Shown here: positions 1-6,769 of the stretch, one piece after another
Numbering within the stretch: the first letter of the stretch is position 1
Layout: each line of letters starts with the position of its first letter
Assembly (NCBI GenBank): GCA_964464685.1
Contig: CAYXGV010000038.1
Location: 1 to 8,885 of the forward strand
DNA: 8,885 nucleotides
Reading direction: 5' to 3'
Source of the DNA: JABIBU01 sp964464685
Lineage (GTDB): Bacteria > Patescibacteriota > Patescibacteriia > Magasanikbacterales > UBA922
The notes under the pieces: model-generated
The model's input: only the letters and a program-made list of their open reading frames with translations
What the model was told of the DNA's origin: nothing
Databases searched by the model: none
Program-made: the position numbers and the translations under genes

Positions 1-410
1 TCGCCAACTTCCGTGGTTTCTGTGTCCTCAACCAAAACGGGATTCTCAACTTTTTCTTTTACCACTTCTTCCTTTGAGCCAATAATTTTCTTTTTAATTT
101 CTTTTAATTTTTTCTTGTAAGTTCGCAAATAGCCAGCTTTACTTTGTTTTACTGCCATTTCACGAACCAATTCGATTTTATCTACCATTGGTGAAGCGAT
201 TGGAAAAATCTTTTCTACACCCACACCATTTGATATCTTGCGAACTGTCACAGTTGCACCAGCTTCATTGCCATGTTTAACAGCAATTATTGTGCCTTCA
301 AAAATCTGAATACGTTCTTTTTCCTCACCTTTGGCATTGGTTTCTTTGATCTTTTGATGAACACGAACGATCATACCAGATCTTAGATTATTTCTTATAT
401 CTTCTGACAT
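1..410 (-). CDS. rplS: 50S ribosomal protein L19 (3' end cut by window edge)
   Basis: L19 is a large-subunit protein at the interface with the 30S subunit. The 136 visible residues start MSEDIRNNLRSGMIVRVHQK. They carry the L19 core signatures FEGTIIAVKHG (37-47), TVRKISNGVGVEKIFP (55-70) and SPMVDKIELVR (73-83), followed by YLRTYKKKLKEIKKK. The classical protein is about 115 residues. Here the core ends near residue 110 and a Lys/Glu/Val-rich acidic tail of at least 26 residues continues past the window edge, as often seen in Patescibacteria. The ATG at 410-408 is the only start that fits the family N-terminus. No clear Shine-Dalgarno site precedes it. No stop codon is seen, so the gene is partial. 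The family assignment is firm; the length of the tail is unknown. Confidence 0.95.
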   Translation of the reverse strand, partial: MSEDIRNNLRSGMIVRVHQKIKETNAKGEEKERIQIFEGTIIAVKHGNEAGATVTVRKISNGVGVEKIFPIASPMVDKIELVREMAVKQSKAGYLRTYKKKLKEIKKKIIGSKEEVVKEKVENPVLVEDTETTEVG

Positions 411-522
411 ATATTTTTATAATTTACGAGAGGTTGAGTGTAGTTCCCCAACATCTTTTTTGGTATTAAATAATATCTAAAATTAATCCTCTCAATATTT
501 TTTAAATTGAGACAAATACTTG

Positions 523-547
523 CCCTCCCGTAGCTTTAGCGAAGGGG
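523..547. repeat. dispersed short palindrome (GTAGCTTTAGCGAAG type)
   Basis: CCCTCCC faces AGGGGGG around a core GTAGCTTTAGCGAAG. The reverse complement of that core, CTTCGCTAAAGCTAC, recurs at 7085-7098 and 7240-7253, and a variant TTCGCTGTGCTAC lies at 7798-7810. These look like copies of one REP-like family. It lies in a spacer. Confidence 0.6.
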
Positions 548-556
548 GGATAAAGT

Positions 557-586
557 AGCTAAAGTTTACTATATTTAGCTTTTTTT
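557..586 (+). terminator. possible intrinsic terminator
   Basis: AGCTAAA (557-563) pairs with TTTAGCT (574-580) over a 10-nt loop, followed by a run of T (580-586). The stem is only 7 bp and AT-rich. It may isolate the small-protein promoter at 599 from upstream transcription. Confidence 0.35.
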
Positions 587-598
587 GTCAAGGCCTAC

Positions 599-626
599 TT
601 GACTTTATGCAGATATTTTGTATAAT
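599..626 (+). promoter_or_regulatory. sigma70-type promoter of the 60-residue protein
   Basis: The -35 box is TTGACT (599-604), the spacer is 16 bp, and the -10 box is TATAAT (621-626). The expected start near 633 gives an mRNA whose first bases are a CACCACC-rich, probably unpaired leader. Confidence 0.75.
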
Positions 627-661
627 ATATCTACACCACCACCAACCAACGGAGGGATCCC

Positions 662-844
662 ATGAGCAAAAAAATGACGACCGAAGAGAGAGCGAAGAGA
701 TTGTTCAAGACCTTGGAAAGTCAACCACCCAGCAAAGAACGAGAAGAAGCAATAGCTGCATTGCATAGAATAATGGAGGATCCTGAACCAGACGGAAATG
801 AAGCAGAAAAACTGTTGGGACCATTGATTGAGTTTGTGGATTAG
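662..844 (+). CDS. orphan small protein, 60 residues
   Basis: I do not recognise this protein. It begins MSKKMTTEERAKRLFKTLES and ends EKLLGPLIEFVD. It is charged, has no signal peptide, membrane segment or cysteine, and looks like two or three short amphipathic helices split by Pro-rich turns (QPPS near 22, DPEPDG near 40-45). Support as a real gene is contextual: a near-consensus promoter at 599-626, a GGAGGG Shine-Dalgarno site at 651-656 five nt before the ATG, and a strong terminator right after it (892-956). It therefore forms its own transcript. Most neighbouring genes lack an obvious Shine-Dalgarno site, so its leader is unusual here and suggests high expression. By eye it is also richer in GC than its neighbours. 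Function unknown. Confidence 0.75.
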   Translation: MSKKMTTEERAKRLFKTLESQPPSKEREEAIAALHRIMEDPEPDGNEAEKLLGPLIEFVD

Positions 845-891
845 GCACTAAGCCAAACCAACAACCACACAAGGGGGGTGGTGAAAGGATT

Positions 892-956
892 AAAAAATAT
901 CCGTCTCACTACCATAATTTCTTTGACAAAGAAACTATGGTAGGCGGATATTTTTT
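892..956. terminator. strong bidirectional intrinsic terminator
   Basis: A stem of about 27 bp in three blocks: 892-903 with 945-956 (AAAAAATATCCG/CGGATATTTTTT), 909-916 with 936-943 (CTACCATA/TATGGTAG), and 918-924 with 928-934 (TTTCTTT/AAAGAAA) around a GAC loop. Both strands end in T runs. It lies between the converging 60-residue gene and gmk and can stop both. Confidence 0.85.
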
Positions 957-982
957 ATTATCTCCACAGCTTCTCTTTTCAA

Positions 983-1564
983 TTATCCCAAATTGTAGCC
1001 TTCTTTTTTTATTATTTCCACCACCTGACTAACAACTTCATTGAGTTCACCATCTTTATTTAAAATTACATAATCATAAAAGCTCTCCTCATTCTCAAGT
1101 TCATATTGAGCAGCTTCTAGACGTCTACTAAGTTCATCTTTGCTAATGTTAGGATCTCTTTTAATAAGTCTTTGTTGTAAAACTTCTATTGATTCGGTTT
1201 TAATAAAAATAGTAGTAGCATTATAATGTTCTTTAAAATACCTAGCCCCCACCACATCTGGATTCACGATTATATTAAACCCCTGTTCAATTTTTTTATC
1301 CAAATCTGGTTTGTAGGTACCGTAATAAACCGATCTACCAGGAACAAAGGTATGTTCAATAATATTACCTTTTGTAACTTCTTTTTTAAATTTTTCTTCT
1401 GTAAAAAAATAATAATCCTTTTCATCTTTTTCATTAAGTCTTGGTTTGCGGGTGGTTGCCGAAACCAATCGAGTAAAAACAGGAAATTTCTTAATAATTT
1501 CTTTTGTTATTGTACTTTCACCAGAACCAGTTGGGCCGGCAATTATAACAACTTTTTTGTCCAT
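983..1564 (-). CDS. gmk: guanylate kinase
   Basis: Phosphorylates GMP to GDP with ATP in cytoplasmic purine metabolism. The 193 residues start MDKKVVIIAGPTGSGEST. Family motifs follow: SATTRKPR, DYYFFTEEKF, the lid/GMP region with YGT, NPDVVGA in place of the usual (L/E)IDVQGA, RLIKRDP, RRLEAAQYELENE and YDYVILNKD. The length fits the family. The striking change is Glu16 where the Walker A lysine normally sits (GPTGSGES, not GPSGxGKS). The ATG at 1564 is chosen because it gives the usual short strand before the P-loop; an in-frame ATG about 7 codons upstream is possible. It is last in the tRNA-rluD-gmk unit and ends just before the terminator at 892-956. Fold is clear; catalytic competence with Glu16 is not proven from sequence. 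Confidence 0.92.
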   Translation of the reverse strand: MDKKVVIIAGPTGSGESTITKEIIKKFPVFTRLVSATTRKPRLNEKDEKDYYFFTEEKFKKEVTKGNIIEHTFVPGRSVYYGTYKPDLDKKIEQGFNIIVNPDVVGARYFKEHYNATTIFIKTESIEVLQQRLIKRDPNISKDELSRRLEAAQYELENEESFYDYVILNKDGELNEVVSQVVEIIKKEGYNLG

Positions 1565-1599
1565 ATTATTTTTAATAGATGGCATTTTATAAACGTGCT

Positions 1600-1618
1600 C
1601 TCCCCCTATCAGGGGGAG
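1600..1618. repeat. perfect palindrome at the edge of gap 1
   Basis: CTCCCCCT (1600-1607), a 3-nt spacer and AGGGGGAG (1611-1618) form an 8-bp perfect inverted repeat that abuts the N run. The other side of the gap begins ACCTTCTCCCCT, also C/T-rich. A repetitive palindromic element filling the gap is likely, and probably caused the assembly break. Confidence 0.7.
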
Positions 1619-1718
1619 NNNNNNNNNNNNNNNNNNNNNNNNNNNNNNNNNNNNNNNNNNNNNNNNNNNNNNNNNNNNNNNNNNNNNNNNNNNNNNNNNN
1701 NNNNNNNNNNNNNNNNNN
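1619..1718. other. assembly gap of 100 N
   Basis: Exactly 100 N, the usual placeholder for unknown length. It hides the 3' end of the pseudouridine synthase gene and the junction with gmk. The frame that appears open across it is not evidence of a fusion protein. Confidence 0.95.
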
Positions 1719-2719
1719 ACCTTCTCCCCTGCCAAATCTTCAAAACATAACTTTTGGGCATGTAAAAATATTCTGTCCAATTTTTGTTCAGTCTTTTTGA
1801 CTAATTTTTTATTAAAATACAACATATCCCCCACCACTGGATGACCGTAAGCAAACATGTGAACGCGAATCTGATGAGTACGGCCAGTATGGATTTTGAC
1901 CCGTAACAAACTAAACCGACTCAATTCTTTTTCCAACCAAAATTCAGTAATTGATTCTTTACCAGGTTGAATTTTTTTAACATTTTTTAATTTTAATAAA
2001 TCAATTTTTGGCCGTGATACCATTTTGCCTTCAGCTCCACGATCAATATCAAAATTAATTAAATCATGATCTTTGGCAATGTGACCATACACCAACACAC
2101 TATATTCTTTTTCAATCTCCCGATCTTGAAATTGTTTTTTTAGATTATCAAACATTTTTTGTGTTCTGGCAATTACCAACAAACCAGAGGCTTCCTTGTC
2201 TAATCGGTGGACAATACCCGGCCTCAGATAAACCCCCTTGCCCCTACGAAAAGCTGAGGAATGTTTGGTTGCAACTTTGGTAAAAACAGCCGACGGTTTT
2301 TCAAAATCACCTACTTTTTTTATTTCAGGATATTTTTCAATTAAAAAATCAACTAGGGTATTTGCTTCACCAGCTTCAGTCGGATGCACCAACATCCCGG
2401 CCGGTTTTTCTACGACAACATAATCTGGTGTTTCTGCAACTATCTTTATTTTTCTATTTATCTCAATTGTATCTCCATTTATTTTTTCTTTTTTATCTAA
2501 ACCATTTTCTCCAACTCTACCAATCTTTGCTTCAATCAAACTCCCTTCCCGCAACATATCCCCTGCTTTCTTTGGTGCCTTATTGTCTAAACTAACCAAA
2601 CCCCCCTTTATCATTTTTAATACCTGTGATCGGCTAATCTTCATTTTTTCCGACAAAAAGACATCAAGGCGTTTTCCTTGATCAGATGGGTCCACAATAA
2701 ATTTGGTAGGAGAATTCAT
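1719..2719 (-). CDS. rluD: RluA/RluD-family 23S rRNA pseudouridine synthase (3' end in gap)
   Basis: Isomerises uridine to pseudouridine in rRNA. Visible residues 1-333: an N-terminal S4 RNA-binding domain (RLDVFLSEKMKISRSQVLKMI, about 17-37), a long charged linker, then the catalytic domain with VVVEKPAGMLVHP (101-113), the RluA signature GIVHRLDKEASGLLV (168-182; catalytic Asp174) and GRTHQIRVHM (279-288) with HPVVGD. The final residues, normally a short strand and helix, fall in the gap. An insertion of about 20-25 residues (roughly 139-163) just before the signature looks like a translated repeat. The ATG at 2719 lies 4 nt after the tRNA on the same strand, so there is no room for a Shine-Dalgarno site outside the tRNA. 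RluA family is certain; RluD rather than RluC or another paralogue is inferred from the S4 domain. Confidence 0.88.
2222..2259 (-). repeat. palindromic insertion inside the pseudouridine synthase gene
   Basis: CCTCAG (2222-2227) and CTGAGG (2254-2259) bracket a C-rich core containing CCCCCTTGCCCCTACG. It encodes part of the extra segment before the HRLDKE motif. It reads in frame, like Rickettsia palindromic elements, and probably lies in a surface loop. Confidence 0.45.
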
Positions 2720-2723
2720 ATAG

Positions 2724-2796
2724 TGCTCGCAGATGGATTTGAACCATCGACCCCCACATTATAAGTGTGATGCTCTAACCGCTGAGCTATGCGAGC
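2724..2796 (-). tRNA. tRNA-Ile, anticodon UAU
   Basis: A full cloverleaf of 73 nt: acceptor GCTCGCA/TGCGAGC with A73, D arm GCTC-AGCGGTTA-GAGC, anticodon arm TCACA-CTTATAA-TGTGG, 5-nt variable region, and T arm GATGG-TTCAAAT-CCATC. The anticodon loop CTTATAA places TAT at positions 34-36, so it reads AUA (Ile). The body resembles bacterial minor tRNA-Ile2, but with U34 where that tRNA has C34, which is converted to lysidine. CCA is not encoded; the next bases are CTA. It has its own promoter about 25 nt upstream and is followed after 4 nt by the pseudouridine synthase start codon. Confidence 0.93.
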
Positions 2797-2825
2797 TTCA
2801 GACGCATCGGTCTTTTTATGCAAAT

Positions 2826-2854
2826 ATTATAGCAAAAGATGATAAATAAATCAA
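2826..2854 (-). promoter_or_regulatory. promoter of the tRNA-Ile / rluD / gmk unit
   Basis: On the minus strand the -35 box is TTGATT (2854-2849), the spacer is 17 bp, and the -10 box is TATAAT (2831-2826). Transcription would start near 2819, giving a leader of about 23 nt before the tRNA. It diverges from the promoter at 2891-2919. Confidence 0.8.
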
Positions 2855-2890
2855 GATCTACTCTTATTCCTGACTTTTTCTTGCACCAAC

Positions 2891-2919
2891 TTGACTTTTG
2901 CGGTAAAATATGGTAAGAT
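2891..2919 (+). promoter_or_regulatory. promoter of the 906-residue protein gene
   Basis: The -35 box is TTGACT (2891-2896), the spacer is 17 bp, and the -10 box is TAAGAT (2914-2919). It overlaps the ATG at 2910, which rules that codon out as the start for this transcript. The expected start near 2926 leaves only about 15 nt before the ATG at 2940. Confidence 0.65.
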
Positions 2920-2939
2920 ACTGTGTTAATTTTAATTCT

Positions 2940-5660
2940 ATGATTACAGAAGGAGCGAGACAATTTGTGCCTAGGGTAGATAATCCTGTCCAAAAGCGCA
3001 AAGAAGGACCTGAACTTCTCAAACCAGAAAAAGAAACTCCTGAGGTTGCCAGATCTAAAATGGCAGTGGATTTTTTATTAAAAAATTATGTAAATGGAGA
3101 AGGCAATCTTTTAAGCCTATCAGTTGTTGCTGAACAAAACGAGGAAAAAATTAATGAATTAGTCACCAATGAACAGGGCGATGAAATAGAATGGTATGAA
3201 TGGGCTAAGCAAAATGAGGTAATACAAGAAGTAGAAAACCGAATCAAAAATGCTTCTACACCACTAGAAAAAATTTTATTAGCTAGATTGATTGTTGAAT
3301 TGATTAATAATTTGGCTGGTGAGGAAGAGCACGGCCAAATAGAAAAATGGTCTGGGGTAATACGTGACATGTTGACTAATCCGGAAACTCCGGCATTGGT
3401 AATTTTTTATGTCAAACAACTTTTGGCAAATGCAGATTATAATTTTTTAGGAAATGTTTTAAAAGACGAACAAGAAAAACCAGCCAACCCACTTCAATTT
3501 CATGATGAAAGATTGGCCAAACTACGCTTCAATTTTACTGATGGTGCTTTGGATACTATTTATGCGAATAGTCCCGACTTAAAAACCAATACCCCGTCTC
3601 CAGTAAACTTTAAAAATACCTTTTTAGTTTCAGAAGAATATATTACTTCACAACTAACTCCGGATATAGTTGGTATTTATATTCAAAAAGGTGACTTGAT
3701 TGGTTACAGAAAAATAACTCCGGAGATTGGAAAAGAATTACATACAGATAGAAAAACACTGCAATCTAATTTGCGGGCACCTTTTTTTGATGTTGACGAG
3801 GTGGTAGATATAAAAGATCAAATTCCAAATAAAATAACCAAAGATGATTTAGCATTATTCAAAATAATGGAATCATTGCCAATTAGAGAAAAAATTCAAA
3901 GAGAGATTGGGATTGATTTGTCACGTCTTTCACTACGAATTCAATATCAGCTTCTAAAATTTATTAGCGAAGCAACCCAATCCGAATTTGAAGAATTCAA
4001 AAAACACATGCAATCGCATTATGGTGATGATACCCATAGCCGAATTACCGCTTTCTTATCGCTAGAAGAAGATGAAAGAATGTCAGATACCATTTATTCC
4101 CTCATCGAACAAAATCACATTCCTTTTGTTGACTCTCTTTTTTATGAATTTGAAAATATGGTAAGGAAAGCAGAGCAGATAAGCGCAGAATTGTCTGAAA
4201 ACAATCTAACATCTGGACAAATCTATCAAGCAATTTTGGTGCGAGCCAAAGATTTATTAAAAGAAACTGCCAATTATTTACAAACACACGCGGATGAAAA
4301 ACCCGATGTAAAAGCAGAAAAAGTAGAACAGGCTATTTTACAATTACAACAAGAATCAAAACAAGAGCAAATTTTTTCTGGATTATTTAGAAAAATTTTA
4401 GAATTATTAGAAAACAAAAAACAAAACAGTACAGATTTAACAAAATATTTACCCCACCAACAAAAAATTGTAGAACAACTACAAAAAGAAGATGGCCAAG
4501 AATTATTACTGAAAGTATTATCTGCTAGAGGTGAACTTAGAATACTTCCGGAAATATTTTGGAAAGTTGACCGCGGAAACGAAGATTATCAAGAAAGATT
4601 CGGTTTTGATGTATTAAAATTTTTAGACCAACAAAAACAATCTGGGGAACAACAAATACTTGTAGAATTTGGCCACGGTAGCGGGCACAACAAACAAGAA
4701 CGAGCAGAAATGGGACTAGATAAATATTATCTGGATGTAGCGGTTGCTGATAAACTTTATTATAATTTACGAGAATTAATAAAAGCAATGATTGACTGGG
4801 ACGCTATGGCCATTGAAATGGGAGCTACTCAATTAAAATCGACCGATAAAGATTTATTAGTAGATTTGTTGTACAAAACAATCGTAATTGCCGATGGACA
4901 AACCAATAACGAAACGTTTTCTTACGCCCAAGATAGAATCAACGCTATCAATCAAAACCCAAATAGTTTGCGACAAATAATGGCTGACATCCTCCCCCAA
5001 CTAGAAGCAGTCAAAACTATTCCCGACCAAGATGATTATTGTGAAATTGACGAAAATGGCCAAAAAACTTATCCTCGTCGAGTCGAAGTAGCCGGTAAAA
5101 AATGTTCACCAGAATTTTCAAAAGCCAAAAAAATAATTTTGGCAGGAAAGCAATTTTTAAAAAGCACCGACGAAATACCCGATGTGTATAGTCTAGTACC
5201 AGCGTATCCGGCTGGAACCATGATTGGTGATTTTGATCAAATATCTTCTCTAAAAAATAATCAGATAGATATTGCCATAGGCACTAGATCTACTGTTTAC
5301 AAAGAAGGAGAAGATTACAAAAATTTCATGGAGAATATTTTTGCAAAACTAAAAGAAAATGGTGTTTATATAGATGACAATGTCCGAGAAAATTTTGGTG
5401 TATCAAATAGAATAGACCAATTACAAAAGATAAAAAACGAGTGGGAAGGCCAAAGTGGCGAAAGTATTGACATTGAAATAATTATGGGGCCGGGAGTGGC
5501 AGGTGAAGACTTTACCGAAGATCCGGCTGGTGTACCAATGGCCATAATTGTATCCAAAGGCAGTAAACGTACCAAAGCAATTAAAAAATTAATGCAACCT
5601 AGATATTATACTATTAGATTAGAAGATTATGGAAAACAAACTTTACGCTTGGTAGATTAA
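2940..5660 (+). CDS. large protein of unknown function, possible methyltransferase-like C-terminal part
   Basis: 906 residues from the ATG at 2940, starting MITEGARQFVPRVDNPVQKR. The upstream in-frame ATG at 2910 lies inside the promoter. No signal peptide or membrane helix is seen. The first 560 or so residues are charged and mostly helical, with Gln/Glu-rich stretches that could form coiled coils. The C-terminal third has ILVEFGHGSG (about 573-582), which resembles motif I of class I SAM methyltransferases. It also has IDIAIGTRSTVY (776-787) followed by FAKLKENGVYIDD, which resembles motif IV and the strand after it. The spacing between these is longer than usual and includes two cysteines near 701 and 722. 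It has its own promoter and a terminator at 5680-5709, and its stop overlaps that of the converging regulator. The methyltransferase idea is tentative. Confidence 0.85.
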   Translation: MITEGARQFVPRVDNPVQKRKEGPELLKPEKETPEVARSKMAVDFLLKNYVNGEGNLLSLSVVAEQNEEKINELVTNEQGDEIEWYEWAKQNEVIQEVENRIKNASTPLEKILLARLIVELINNLAGEEEHGQIEKWSGVIRDMLTNPETPALVIFYVKQLLANADYNFLGNVLKDEQEKPANPLQFHDERLAKLRFNFTDGALDTIYANSPDLKTNTPSPVNFKNTFLVSEEYITSQLTPDIVGIYIQKGDLIGYRKITPEIGKELHTDRKTLQSNLRAPFFDVDEVVDIKDQIPNKITKDDLALFKIMESLPIREKIQREIGIDLSRLSLRIQYQLLKFISEATQSEFEEFKKHMQSHYGDDTHSRITAFLSLEEDERMSDTIYSLIEQNHIPFVDSLFYEFENMVRKAEQISAELSENNLTSGQIYQAILVRAKDLLKETANYLQTHADEKPDVKAEKVEQAILQLQQESKQEQIFSGLFRKILELLENKKQNSTDLTKYLPHQQKIVEQLQKEDGQELLLKVLSARGELRILPEIFWKVDRGNEDYQERFGFDVLKFLDQQKQSGEQQILVEFGHGSGHNKQERAEMGLDKYYLDVAVADKLYYNLRELIKAMIDWDAMAIEMGATQLKSTDKDLLVDLLYKTIVIADGQTNNETFSYAQDRINAINQNPNSLRQIMADILPQLEAVKTIPDQDDYCEIDENGQKTYPRRVEVAGKKCSPEFSKAKKIILAGKQFLKSTDEIPDVYSLVPAYPAGTMIGDFDQISSLKNNQIDIAIGTRSTVYKEGEDYKNFMENIFAKLKENGVYIDDNVRENFGVSNRIDQLQKIKNEWEGQSGESIDIEIIMGPGVAGEDFTEDPAGVPMAIIVSKGSKRTKAIKKLMQPRYYTIRLEDYGKQTLRLVD

Positions 5661-6466
5661 TTGAAAGTAGTATCAAAAGAATCGTGATCATTTTGTTTCA
5701 CGATTTTTTGTTTTTCGCTATTATCTAACTGCTTCCACATAAAATTAAAAATTACTCTAAAATTTTCTGCTATCAACGGATGATTGATGTGTATTGCTAC
5801 TGCCTGACCTTCCTTGAGGGTGGCGAATTGGACAGTATTGGCACAAATTTTTATATCCATATTAAACGGAAAATCTGCTACTGGTATTTTTTTGGAGTCA
5901 ATAAAATGATTGGGGTCTGGTTCATTAATTTTATTAGTATCAGGCACAATTGATTTATTCCAAATTTGGCTATCAACTCGCCTTTTGACATATTTGGACA
6001 CATAGTCAGGAAAAAAATTCATCATCTCCCCATTATCTTCAAAACTATAGATTGTCTCACCAATGTCTAAAATTGCCTCATAGGCCTCAATCATGCCTTC
6101 TTTCCCCTCAAAAAACCTCACCCCAGGTTTATTTTCTGATAGATTATAAGCGCCAATTAGGCCTTTGATACTATCTTTCATTTCTTCTTCCAAAAGCGTG
6201 CTATCACGCTTTTTTTGCTCTATTAAGTCAAAAAGTTTGTTGGGGTGGGCTGGTTTGTAATAGGCCACTCTCCCCTCTTTGCGATAAATAACCAAGTCCT
6301 CGGCCAAAAGCTGATTTAAGGAATCATACACACTGGCCCGAGAAAAACTGGTTTTCTCCTGTATTTTAGGAACAGTCATCTCGCCATTATTGGCTAAAAT
6401 AACATAAATTTCCGCAGTTGACGGCTCAAAATTGTATTTGATGAGGGTATCGGTGATTGTGGACAT
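5657..6466 (-). CDS. TrmB-family transcriptional regulator
   Basis: 269 residues. The N-terminal winged helix-turn-helix (about 5-70) has the TrmB pattern: an FEPSTAEIYVILANNGEMTV start, recognition region KTSFSRASVYDSLNQL (38-53), then a wing with YRKEGRVAYYKPAHP. A short helical linker rich in Lys and Glu (80-102) is followed by the TrmB-type effector or phospholipase-D-like region, starting KPGVRFFEGKEGMIEAYEAI (113-132). TrmB proteins often sense sugars, but Patescibacteria carry many such regulators of unknown ligand, so no effector is assigned. The stop overlaps that of the converging 906-residue gene. A consensus promoter lies about 300 nt upstream (6770-6798), with a MITE-like element and a heptamer array between them. 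The ATG at 6466 is chosen because it gives the normal family N-terminus. Confidence 0.88.
   Translation of the reverse strand: MSTITDTLIKYNFEPSTAEIYVILANNGEMTVPKIQEKTSFSRASVYDSLNQLLAEDLVIYRKEGRVAYYKPAHPNKLFDLIEQKKRDSTLLEEEMKDSIKGLIGAYNLSENKPGVRFFEGKEGMIEAYEAILDIGETIYSFEDNGEMMNFFPDYVSKYVKRRVDSQIWNKSIVPDTNKINEPDPNHFIDSKKIPVADFPFNMDIKICANTVQFATLKEGQAVAIHINHPLIAENFRVIFNFMWKQLDNSEKQKIVKQNDHDSFDTTFN
5680..5709 (+). terminator. terminator of the 906-residue gene, inside the opposing gene
   Basis: AATCGTGA (5680-5687) pairs with TCACGATT (5698-5705) over a 10-nt loop and runs into six T (5704-5709). It sits 20 nt after the plus-strand stop and within the last codons of the minus-strand regulator gene. 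Confidence 0.75.
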
Positions 6467-6473
6467 ATTTTAT

Positions 6474-6511
6474 AAGGAATAAGGAGTAAGGAGTAAGGAG
6501 TAAGGAGTAAG
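6474..6511. repeat. heptamer tandem array (AAGGAGT)
   Basis: AAGGAAT then four exact AAGGAGT units and AAG. It starts 8 nt before the regulator start codon on the opposite strand and ends at the MITE-like element. A shorter copy (AAGGAAT, AAGGAGT, AAG) is at 7308-7324. Confidence 0.9.
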
Positions 6512-6652
6512 TGTCATTGCGAGGAGTGAGAATACACGACGTGGCAATCCCCTACTTTTTACAATGAACAATGCACTAAGATTGGGATTGCTTCATAAAC
6601 CTGTATTTCCTACCTGTCGGCAGGCAGGCATCAGGTTTATTCGCAATGACAC
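6511..6652. mobile_element. MITE-like element with GTGTCATTGCGA ends
   Basis: Terminal inverted repeats GTGTCATTGCGA (6511-6522) and TCGCAATGACAC (6641-6652) are perfect over 12 bp. Inside, GGCAATCCC (6543-6551) faces GGGATTGC (6584-6591). The ends and these inner boxes match the widespread small non-coding TCATTGCGA...GGCAATCCC repeat type that I recognise from many bacterial genomes. A second element (6595-6640) is nested in it. There is no transposase. Confidence 0.75.
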
Positions 6653-6724
6653 GTATTCACTTTTTTGCTTAAATAAGCCCAATAACCACTTTTCCACATC
6701 CCTATCTAGCAAATACTCGTCCAT
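6593..6724 (-). pseudogene. possible truncated small ORF interrupted by the MITE-like element
   Basis: Directly downstream of the minus-strand promoter is a frame starting MDEYLLDRDVEKWLLGLF. Its first 24 or so codons are ordinary sequence; the remainder, to the stop at 6593, is translated repeat DNA. It could be the stump of a gene or a leader peptide of the regulator transcript, or chance. No Shine-Dalgarno site is visible. Confidence 0.25.
6595..6640. repeat. nested palindromic element inside the MITE-like element
   Basis: ATAAACCTG (6595-6603) and CAGGTTTAT (6632-6640) form a perfect 9-bp inverted repeat around CCTACCTGTCGGCAGGCAGG, itself partly palindromic. It replaces the normal centre of the outer element, as if a second small element inserted into it. 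Confidence 0.6.
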
Positions 6725-6769
6725 TCTGTATAAAATCACAATACACATTTTTTGGCTTATCTCACATAT

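Larger units (their letters stand above)
411..598. other. AT-rich spacer between rplS and the small-protein unit
   Basis: This is the non-coding 5' flank of rplS. No convincing promoter for rplS was found; a TTGAGA/TATTTA pair on the minus strand is weak. In the rplS leader, GAGAGG and CCTCTC segments could pair, which hints at a leader structure but does not establish one. The spacer also holds a copy of the dispersed palindrome at 523-547 and a terminator-like hairpin at 557-586, listed separately. Confidence 0.5.

Noticed and set aside
881..943. GTG-started 20-codon frame after a G-rich stretch following the 60-residue gene.
   Set aside because: It is translated terminator hairpin; the G-rich stretch is better explained by pairing or by chance.
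983..2719. One open frame across the first gap joining pseudouridine synthase and guanylate kinase.
   Set aside because: The frame is held open only by N; the true length of the gap is unknown and each part is a complete family in its own right.
2910..2939. Upstream ATG as the start of the 906-residue protein.
   Set aside because: It lies inside the promoter, upstream of the expected transcription start.
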